A DNA stretch of 64,000 nt from Apostichopus japonicus (Eukaryota; Echinodermata; Holothuroidea; Aspidochirotida; Stichopodidae): contig NC_092576.1 in the NCBI RefSeq assembly GCF_037975245.1, forward strand, positions 23,539,111 to 23,603,110, written 5' to 3'. The notes under the pieces were generated by a model that ran no database searches, was not told the DNA's origin, and saw only the letters and a program-made list of their open reading frames with translations. Position numbers and translations under genes: made by a program. Positions 38,101 through 49,300 of this stretch are shown in pieces (the stretch's first letter is position 1; each line of letters opens with the position of its first letter).

Positions 38101-40339
38101 AAAAATGTCCTTTTGGGAAAATGCCTTGCTTACTAACAGATAGTATCCTTTTGATATAAAGTTTATCTGTGTTGTCCGAAATATGTTAGCCATGCAACGG
38201 TCAGTCTTTAACAGTGTCTTGTACAACATTATCCGAAAACAGAAGCGACTCCAGGACAGAGACAGGATTTGGTTAGACGATGGAAAGGATTCTGAAGCGG
38301 AAGGGAAATACGGTGACCAGCAAGAATTACCACGGCAACCGGTAAGATGACCTTCAGACAGGCTTCACAGAGCAATTTTAATTATTATTTCAATTTTTTT
38401 TAAATAATACATGATTGTAAGGTTGTAGCAGTAAACAACTAACATGGCGACCATGAAAGCTGAAAGGAAACATCTGTCTTTATCAGACTTTGTTGTACCT
38501 TGATGATGTTTTTCTTACCTATCCTTGTAATTATATGAATTCACAAATAGTTAGATACGGTCCCTCCATACTCAATTGATCCATTCATTTAGCTGCTAGA
38601 ATTAATTAGCAAGTCGCCAACGAATTAGCGCAAGGCAGTATATTAATTAACAATTGTTTTCCAAGCATTCAGGAAAAGCTCTCTTTTTTTAAGTTTGGGC
38701 AAAATATGCTCTGTATTTTATATTTCAATTTTTTTTAAAATAATACATGATTGTTGGTTGTAGTAGTAGCAGTAAACAACAGACATGCCTACCATGAAAG
38801 CTGAAAGGAAAATAAAAACCAGACTAGGTTGTGATGTTTTTATAAAATATTACCAAATATTGAATCTGTCTTTATCACACTGTGTTGTACCTTTATGATG
38901 TTTTTCTTACCTATCCTTGTAATAATATGAATTCACAAATAATAATTTAGTCCCTCCTTACTCGATCGATCCATTCACTTAACTGCTAGAATTAATTAGC
39001 AAGTCGCCAACAAATTAGTGCAAGGCAGCATATTAATTAATAATTGTTTCCCAAGCATTCAGGAAAAGCTCTCATTTTTTCTAGTTTGGGCAAATTCCTG
39101 TGAAATTAAAACATTATTTTATCAATAATTCTTGCTAGTGCAAAATTGTTGGATTCATGACGTGTTATATTTTAGTAGTAATAATTAGTTTTGGGTGAAA
39201 ATTTTATTTACCGTTGACATTGTTTGTTTTCCCTTTTTTTTTTGGACAGAGAGTCAAGAGTGTGAACCTCTTTACTCAGTACAACGAGGTCGGAGGTCGG
39301 GTGAGCAAAGAAGGTCATGTGACGGAGGGGTTGTACTTGACCCCTCACAAACCAATCGGTGGGAAGTCCAAGAGACATCGCAATGCCGACGTGCCTTCGG
39401 AGCGTGGAAAGGTCAAAGGTCACAATGCACTGCAGAAATACGTTTTAGATGAGTTTGATGATTCCGATGGGGAAGCAGAAGCCACTCAGAGTAAGGATGA
39501 GGAAAGAGGTTCCGAAAAATTGCAGGAAATACTTTCGTCAGCCGATGGACCAGAAAGAGAAAATTTGGACTCTGTTGTTAGCGAATCTGCAAAAGCTACT
39601 TCAGAAAAGTCTGGTGTCACTGAAGAAGGATTCATTGGGCAGAGAGGGGAACTGTTTCCTCCAGTAGAGGGGCAGGATGAGGGTGGGGAGGAGGGGTATT
39701 GGGGAGGGGAAACCTTGCCAAAGATCGACACAGAAAGAATCATCTTGACGCGAAGGGCCAGCCTTCCAGGGAAAAGTTTATTGCAAGACAACACAGGAGA
39801 ATTGAAATTACCGGCATTGGGTGGCGAGAGGGCTATTTCAAAATCCCATGAAATACTGACTGGGGAAGGGAAGGATAATGAGGGCAGCAGACTCAGCAGT
39901 GGTGTCGACAAAGAGAGATCAAAAGAAGACAAGACCAAAGATGATACTCCTATAGAGATGAGCTGTACGCTTCTGCCACCGTTAGCGAATCTCGCCGAGG
40001 AACGTTGCGAAAGTTGCGAATCAGACGAAGGTGAAATGCATGCAGGGATTTCCTCCCCGGTCACCAGCGACGGTGCTACGAAACACAAAGAAACGTCAGA
40101 AGTTCTTGAGGGTGTTTCAGAGTTGGCGTCCGAGTTGCCGGAACTGGATAAAGAAAGGGGATTTCTGGTCAGCCCCGTCATGACACCTCTCCCCGATGAG
40201 ACGGTGGAGTACCTCGACAACCATTCGTCATCCCTGAAGAATTCCTCATTGGTGCAGGATGTATTAGAGGGCGACATTCACTCGAAAATTACTCTCGAGA
40301 AGAAAATCGTGCAGCTTTACGTGTCCAGCGTACTGTCAG
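29195..40339 (+). CDS. NWD-like gene exons 1-5: disordered acidic N-terminal extension
   Basis: Five exons (29195-29434, 36529-36633, 37094-37171, 38162-38341, 39250-40339) encode residues 1-565. The first four introns are all phase 0. The segment is polar and rich in Ser, Glu, Lys and Asp, with no fold that I recognise. Exon 5 alone is 1090 nt and dominated by Glu/Ser/Gly. It ends in QLYVSSVLS, the first strand of the NWD N-terminal domain completed in exon 6. Human NWD2 starts that domain within about 50 residues, so this roughly 550-residue extension is extra. Exon 4 uses a weak acceptor (ATATAAAG) preceded by a perfect TACTAAC branch site at 38131. Confidence 0.72.
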
Positions 40340-43300
40340 GTAAATTTTTATCATAACTTACATACTTGCCGAAATTATGTTGAATATGCCCGACTCTGTT
40401 GCCCCACATGTTACGTGGATCCAACATCCAAAGGAAGACATGGATAATGTCGGTTTGTTTTCAACAAATGCCTTTTATCTTGAATATAACTCAGACCAAA
40501 AGTTTTTGTTCTAAAAATTGACGAAAGGTGAGTTACTAGCAATGTGAAATATTTTTTCTGCCTTGTGTTTACGTTATGTTTGTAGTCGTTCTTTGGCCTC
40601 ACGCCTGTTCGGTCTGTTTATGTAGCGTGCATATTCCCACAGGAAGTTAGTTTTATGAGGTCATCGTCTCCACCACCTTCGGAACTACTACACTAGTTCT
40701 AAGGCAGGGGTTCCCTAATGGGGGTGCATGAACCCCCAAGGGGGTGGGTGAGTCCATCCCAGGGGGTTCGTGAGAAGTTTCTAAAAGTCAAAACTAGAGT
40801 ACTTTTTGTTGAACTAAAATCTGATATATCATAAAATTTAGTAATGTTCAAAAGTCGTACCTATCGACAACTTGCTCTACAATATTGAACTGGATCTTTT
40901 ACGAAGCACTGTTATGGGTATTATAGTATAAAAATGACTCAGATCGTGTCTCGAAAAGTTGGGAGTTCGTGGACAACTCTGACATCCACAGGGGTTCCTG
41001 GGGGATAAAGTTAGGGAAACCCTGTTCTAAGGAGTAGATTTGAACCCCCTTTACTTGCCAGAAAATATGAATATGAAAAGTACAACCTTTTCGCTTCCTC
41101 GTTTCTTTCAGACATGGAATCGGAGCGAACCATTCTCGTGAGTAAAGTGTTCAGTAAAGGCCTCCGTCAGTTTTGCAAGGAGTGGGGCTACGAGCTGCAG
41201 GTGATGGACCCACACTGGGGGCTAAAGGATGTATGGATGGACAATCACGCACACGCAGACATCTGCCTGGATTTACTGGAGAAGTGCAAGACGGCCGCAA
41301 ATGGACCCTTCTTTCTGGTCAGTGTGTATACACGTTGGGTAAACTGCAGGCGGGACATAGGAAACACAGACGCTAAAGTTAATTACAGAAAGGACAGTTT
41401 CGATGGCCTTGTGAATGAAGATGATTAGATGAAGCTCAGACTACTGAAGATGCCAGAGGAATTAGGGATAAGAATGGTGGATAAAGGGACCTAGGCCATT
41501 TATAATTGTGGAGGGATATGGGATGAGTTGGGAGGTCTCCTATATAAACTTGAACTTGGATGGCATTTCTATGAAGACTGCTAATGTTTAATTATCCCAA
41601 GCATTGTGGAAAATGCATCCAAAGAATATAAGCGGCAAACAAACTATAAATCATTGCATTTGATAGATTCAGAAATTTGTTTGCACTATTGTCAATTGTA
41701 TTAGCAAGTTGGTTCTAGCATCTTTTTGGGCTTTTATTACTTTAATAAAAACATAACTTGTTAACTCTAACGGCGACCTAAATTGTAATGGGAATTTAGT
41801 ATCAAAACAGCACCGGAAAAAAATTTGTGAAAGAAGTCCGCTGTAAGGAAAATTTACTGAAAGGTAACTTCCTTTGTAGTAATCATGTACCCTATTAGTT
41901 TTATTGCAAAGTGATTTCCTTCACCCCAGTTGATGTAGTTTCTTTTCCTAATTATTTGTAACGAAATGTCAACTGTTCTGTTTATAAATTGGTAGCATCC
42001 TCAGAATTATTTGCATTAGGGCCTAATTGTGTTTACCAACATTGTTGACAGACCAGTAGGCCACAAATCTGTCTTGGATTAGCCTTTGTTTGGTGGAGAA
42101 TCATCAGTTGGTAACATTGTTTTGTTAACAGAGCCCATCTAGTAGTAGCCATGAGGTTTAGGTAGGTCAGCCATCTTGATCTGATAAAGCGGTTCATGCT
42201 GTTGTTTGTATTGAAAGGTTGTCACAAGCTGGTGGCATAGAGTTTTAGCTGTTGCCATGGTTACCTTTGAAGTTTGTGTAGGTCAGACTGGTCAACCAAA
42301 TTTTATCTGTTAGACTGACTTTTAAAGCTATGTAGTTTGTAATGAACTTAACACAAGTCAGTATAGATTATAACAGCTGTTGCCATGGTAATATTTACTG
42401 AAGTTTTCTTTCTATTCCAGATGATGGTAGGACAGAAGTTAGGCTATCAGCCATTACCTAAGCAACTCAACCCAGATGAATTTTCTGTAATCACTTGTGG
42501 CATTAAGAAGGAGAAAGATGCCCTAATAGCTGCTTGGAAAACAAAACTGGCTGCCATGTGAGTCTTGAAACAGCATTCTTAATAATCTATGTTGTGACAT
42601 ATGACAATGTAAGTTTGTCCATGATTTGCACTTGTAATAGAAATATCCATATAGATGCTGTTGCTTAGGAATTCATTGCTTAGGATAGCAAAAATTTGCC
42701 TTGATAGTATCTCATACTACTTTAAGGTAGTTATCATAGTTAATCTCTAACTACTTAAGGATTTAGCTGGCTGAGAGATTGTGAGATTGCAAAATTCCAT
42801 TGCCGTAGTGTTAAAGGTCATCCTCTCAGCGTGCACTGGCATCAGCTGATATTACATACATCATAGTCTTTCATTCCATTTAAAATTACATTCATCTTTC
42901 CCTAATAACTCCATTCAGTATGATCGTTGATCCAATATTAATTAGGAGTTCTACAATATTATTATTTTTTTTCCATTCCTGTTTTTCTGTAACCAAAGTC
43001 ATTCTTGTGTTCAATAGTTCTTTCTTTGATTATCGGTCAATATTAATGAGACAGACAATGATATTTTCTCTTATATTTCATGATTAAATATGAAATTTTG
43101 ACATCCTTGTAATTTTGTTCTCAAATCTTGTTGTTATTCCTATGCACCATTCTTTCCCTTCCCATTCACATTGTTATATCAATTTAATCAGTTTGAAGGT
43201 TTTTGATAAAAAAAAACTCATAACCAAGTAGTTCATTAGCTAATTGACAAGAAAATTTGGCAGTTTGCATTTTGATCGACCATTAAATATACAAGTTTCT

Positions 43301-46300
43301 GTTCGATGACGTATTGAGAACTGAGTTGGATTAATGTATGATCACATTCTTTTAACATTTTTCACTCATTTCCACCTTTTTGACATTTCACACTTTGTAA
43401 AAGTTTAAGGGGTGTGTTTAAAAGCTTAATTGATTGCAATGTTGTTTTTTAGAAATACTCCGTAGATTAGGAAAAATTATTGATGTGAATATCAAAAAAA
43501 AAATGCTACGTTAAACATGGAGTTGTGCTCTGGAATCGATGAAATTCTGATATTTAATGATTTCCATTGATTCTGTTTGTCTCCCTCAGTGAGTCGCTCG
43601 ACAACAAAGGCCTCGGTGTTGAGGACGGTGGCACCCTCATTAGCAGGCGTATGTCAATATCAAGTCAAAGGTCACAAAGGTGAGCAATCTTCCTAATGAA
43701 TATTCATCACTTAAATTGCAATACTAGAGGTGGCTAGTCAAATAGGGAGGTTAATTTTAGGCAGAATTTTTAGTCTATTTATAGTTTAGTCCAAGAGAGA
43801 CCAAAATGGGTGCTGGGAAATGTTTCTACAGCTATATTGTGGTCAGATATCCAGCTTTGAAAGGTATGCTTAATCTCTGGAGCCCTCAGCTATTAGGATC
43901 AAGATGTCAGCTAAAGTAATAGACTTAAGGTGAAACCATTGTTTTATAACTTTTAATAACTCAACCAAAACATATTCTGATAACTTCTCACTTACATTTA
44001 CATTTTCATTTACATTCATTGTTATTTACATTGACATTCAACAACACCATTTGTTCCTTCGAAAGTTTGTAATAAATTTGTAAAACGTGTTATATACTTG
44101 AGGCAAAGAGCAAATTGTGTTTTGTTGTTTTCCTAATTGAATTTTTTCTGTTGCATCTGAAAACTGACCTAATGGTTCTACATGTTAAACTAAGTAATCC
44201 AGCCACTTTCATTGATGAGCCTAAGTACCTGTAGGCAGTTTTAATGGTTATTGTTAGGTGGTACAGAATACAACCTAGGTTGATAACAGTGAATTTCTAT
44301 GCTGCAACCACACCACTTTTTGAAACAACCTGTGTTGCTTTTTTGTTACCCAACCATTTCTTTCCCTAATTAAGAATGCATTGCAAATTTGTTTGTCATC
44401 AAATCCTGCTTCTAGGTGTCACATTTTCATTGATGTGTTTGTTGCTGCCAGCATTTGGGTTTCATTTAGTTTATTACTTCTAATTAACAATTACCATTTA
44501 ATTGGGTAAATATGGTGTGCTGAGTTGTACTGTTAAAGTTCGCTCTATCTGATGTCTTTTGTAAATCATGTATTCTTACTTAAGGACTATTTCCTAACAT
44601 AGTTACAGTTTCTAACATCTTCTCAATGGTAGCTTAGTGTCCCCCCCCCACCCCACCAACACCCTACTTTTTGCTCTCAAAACTGGTGCGGTATATTCCT
44701 CGATATAAAAGATCATTTTATATCATCAAAATATCTCTTTCCAACCTGACAAATGTTTACTTTTGCTTGAGTGTAAAATTCCTGTTACAATCAATATGCA
44801 TGTATTACTTATCACTTTTGTTTTTCCCTTCGCTAACATTTACCCCAATTATCCTTTTTTCCCCCACTCGTAACTCATAACCTTGATAGAAATGCCATAT
44901 CAGTCTACCCTGCTTTGCATGTCATTAACACGTCATTTGCATATCTATATATATTCACATTACATACCATCTCCAGGTCATTTGGTAGTAAGACCGGTTT
45001 TAAGACTGGTGTCAGTAAAATGATGAAGTCGCTGAAGGCTGCCAACTTGGTCTCCAAACGGTAAGCCAAGCCATGCCTTGTAGGCACTCACTAAGCATAA
45101 ACTCCCTCCTCCCTCCTCCCTCCTCCCTCCTACCTCCTGCCTCCTGCCTCCTGACTCCTAGCTTTGTCTATTTAAACTCTCAGAGGATGCATTATAACTG
45201 CCTGCTTGCTGCACTCATGCCAATTGGTTCATTAACACATCTCACAATTGATACACAGAACTGTGCTTTTTGTTTCATTGTGTTTCCATCTCATATTTCA
45301 TGAAATTACATTTCAATTTCATCTGAAATATGTAACTAACATTGTATGAAATTACAAAACAGAAATGTTAGCATGCTGTTTTGGTATTCACTTTAATTCC
45401 CAATTGTTTGAGTTTCATGTGTGTTTGTATTAACAATGAAAAATAAAACTGTTTGTCACAAAATTTTGACTAACATTTGTAGGATAATTTGCATGATAAA
45501 AACAATTAAAGATGTGAAGGAGGAAATTATTAGGAAACAAAAAACTAGAATTCTAGAGATGTGTACATGACTAGAACAAGTATGCTACAAGGAGATAAAC
45601 CTATCGAATGAAAACAATAAAAATCTTCTATTTTTACCTTGTTTTTTCATTTTGTTTTATTTCCGTTACAGGCGAAGTTCTGTCTATGGGTGAGTTTTGG
45701 GAAATATTTTGTTGCAAGTTACATATTGGTTACAAATGAAGCTGGTTGTTTTTTCAGTAGTAAACTTAAATTAATCTTGCCTACTTCCCACAATGTCAAA
45801 CTCCATTGTCTTCCATAACAAATGCAGGGGAGGGGGGGGGTGGGAGGGTCGGTGTGCAAGTAAGCCATTTCAATAGTAAATAATAATGCCATATATATAC
45901 ATTAGAAGTTTCTAGCTATAATTTTCTTTATTTTATTCTCAATCTCCAGAGATCATTCAGAGCCAAAGGAAGACCCAGAAGTCACCGCTCAGAAAGCAGC
46001 TGAAAAGGAATGCGATGATAACTTGGTTGCCATGGAAACGTGGTACAAGTTAGACCTGAATCAGCTCCCGCCAGCGTACGTCCTACAGAATATCAGGTAA
46101 ACAGGTCCTCTGAGTACACAGCAGTCAGTAGTTCCATACCGCGAAAGTGTCCATTAGCTATAGGTTGCATCCAAAAACCCGCCATTGGTACAGCAGGGCA
46201 GGTTTTTTCCAGTAGGTTAGCTGAGTGATCAGTCAAATCTTTTCGAACCTAAGTTGAGCTGCCTATTCGTCTATTATGCAACTCATCACACAGCTAGTAG

Positions 46301-49300
46301 CCAAATCACTATCAGATCAAGGCAGACATGGCAAGGTGTGAACAAATCAACTCTCCCAAACTCACCAGTGTGTTTGCAGAAGTCAAGAGAGCTGAAAAAT
46401 GCAACCTATGGTTAATATGGATGGCCACTCCTTCTGCTTCTTGTATTAATTGGTAAAGCTGTACAGGGGTACATTGTAGATGTTGTACACTTAGACATTT
46501 ATGCCAGTTCTTTTGTTTGCATGGGACGTGTGATTCTGCAGTAGGAATAATGATGATATTAACGTCTTTTATATCTATTTGGCGACAGTTCTGAACTGAG
46601 GGATTTCACAAGCAGTGACAAGATTAAGAAACAGAGGGCCAGGAACCAGTGGACGGTGATCTACAAACAACTCCTGGACATCATCAAAAAGTACCTCTCG
46701 GAGAAAGTGCTCACCGCCGAAAGATGGACAGAACTAATGGAAACATGTAAGAAAAGCATATCAGTTCAAAGGTCGAGGATCGTACCATTCTGTTATTATG
46801 GCAGGAAGAATGTTTCCGCAATTCACTAATCCTAATCTCCTCTGCATGACCTGGTGTTGCTATACAACAAAATTGATGACAGTTCAGTCATTCACTGAAA
46901 GTAAAATTTTATATGATACCATGCAGCTGAGAAAACTTAGTTATGTCAGTGCAAAACCTGCACAATGTCTATGGTAGGCTATGAAAGCTCTAAACCTAAC
47001 CACTGTTACAGCTGGCTGTCCTTTCAGATTAAGCTCCAAATTATTTAAGGGGGGACATGAGGCTAAACAAGAACCAAAATATCGTTCAAGAATTATCCCT
47101 TTCTAACAGAGTCATGCAAGGAATATGGATTAAAGTAATTTTAAGTTCTGACAGATAATTATTACCATCAAATGGCAGTTTAAAGCGATTTTTATGTTGT
47201 GAAAATTATATACTTTTTAAGTAAAGTCACCCAGGAAAGAACCTGGGCATGACAACTACCAAACGACTGATCCGCTCTCAACCCCAGTCCCCTTGCATTG
47301 AGACTGTGACTGTGTGATCATCGTCAGGTGTGCATCACTATTCCCCTCGAAAGGGAACAGATACTACACATGATCTTAGCCGAAAGGCCGAGAAGTTGTG
47401 AAAATTATATTACCATCAAATCAACTCTGCCGTTGCAAGAATACAAAATCAACTTTATTTTCTGCTAAAGAAAGTAATGTCATAGGAGTAACTTTTACAA
47501 ACCTCATTGTTCAAGATAACATTGAACTCTAAGCAAACCTTCTAAACTAATGTATCACATTTCAAGGATAAATCAACAATAACGTTATAATGAGAAATTG
47601 TGTTAAAGCTATTGAAGAAAATCTGTCATGATGACATCACAAAAGTACTATGATCTACTTCCTGGAATTATGCAGATTTTATCTAATTAAAGAAGTTAAC
47701 ATTCAAACAAACAACACACATCTAGACGAGAGATCTTCTCACGAGCTACTGTATTTGCTCGAGAGTGATATTGGACTGCCTTCTCACGAGAGACTTGCTC
47801 ATAATTTAATTTACTCAAGTATTTCCCAAGAGACTTTACTTATATCTTCTCATCAGAAACATACTCATAATTAATTTACTCAGTCTTCACATAAGAGATC
47901 TTCCTAATTGTTTATAATAGTGTAACGTTAGACATATCACCAGCTAATTCGGCTACGACGTGGGTTCTGTCGTTAGGGACGAGATATTTGTGGTTGGGTT
48001 TTCAACTATTACAGTGTACATTTGTTTTTCTCCTCCATTTAAGTGTCACATTGTCCAGCATCGAATTATCTCTTTAAAGCATAACATTCTACCAATTGTG
48101 CAATATAAGATTTAGAAAAGGTAAACATCTTGAAAATGTCGCTAGGAATAGGCCAACAGAGGTATCCTTGGATCTCCATCAACTTGCTCGCCATTTTCTC
48201 CTTTAGTACCCGAGAGTGAACTAAGGACCGCTCTCCCGATGGGAGCGCCGGCCAAGAGCGATGCAGTCTACGTCATAAACAGAAACATTCCAGATCTGAG
48301 GAGAAACCTTCAAGATTTTACGGCGAAAGAGTACATCGACCTCCTTCAGATGAAGTCGGAGGTGGACGACCCCAGCTACGAGAGAGTACAGAATCTGAAA
48401 TACGACGTTCTACCAAATGTGGTCAGTTTTAAGAATGTCGACTATCAAAGTGTTAAGGATATTGTAAAACAAAGTTTTGTAAAAAATGAAAACATGTTTT
48501 ACTCAGTAGAATTTGAGTTATGGTTGACCCTGCATGAATGTGCAGGTGAAGGCCTGGTGTAGCAGTAAGAGTGTCTGTGTTGCCTCCAAACTGTGGATCA
48601 TAAGATAGAATGTTGTTGCCATGACAACCATGACAATTAATTTTATCCTGAGGTCACTACTGTGAATCCATCTCTAGCCAAATTTTTCTTTGCTCTTGTC
48701 AAATCAAAACTTCAGTATGAAATTTTCCCCGAACAGTAATGAGGGCGGTATTGAAGAACTAAGCATGCATAGACTCTGGCTGTGTGAACTGATCAATTCA
48801 ACTTGGCTTCGGCTTTGAGTACAACGTCTTTGTATGTTGCCGTGTTGGGCGAATCTAACAGTGATAGTAGTTTCCGACTTTGGGATCCACTTTACAGTTG
48901 TGATGACTTTGCAATCCATGGTCCATCTCAGACATTTGCAAGGTCGTTAAGATTGACTCCATAGTTTCCCCATTCCGGAAAAAAAAGGGACACAAATATG
49001 GGCAGATCCACCAGAGTCACAAAATGACGAAATTTAGGGATAAATTAAATACCTCAGCTTGTTACATTTTGATGTAAAGAATTAGTTGTATCTTTATAGA
49101 AATATGATACAAAATGCAATGAGGATGTGGGTTTGACCTAGAGATGTATAAAATTCACAGTAATGTTGTTATCAAGTAATCAACAACAGTGATCACAAAA
49201 TTAATGACAAGGCTGTTTGTCCCATTAAATTAGGAATAATATCACATTTCATATATTTCATGTTTTGTTTTCACTTCTCACTGGATACAGGTAGGAGAGC

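Noticed and set aside
39486-40277. 263-codon minus-strand open frame
   Set aside because: Exact antisense shadow of the Glu/Ser-rich exon 5; no splice or start support.
47350-47396. Functional U2 snRNA gene
   Set aside because: Only about 39 bases of U2 are present; the Sm site and the later stem-loops are missing, and a target duplication flanks it.
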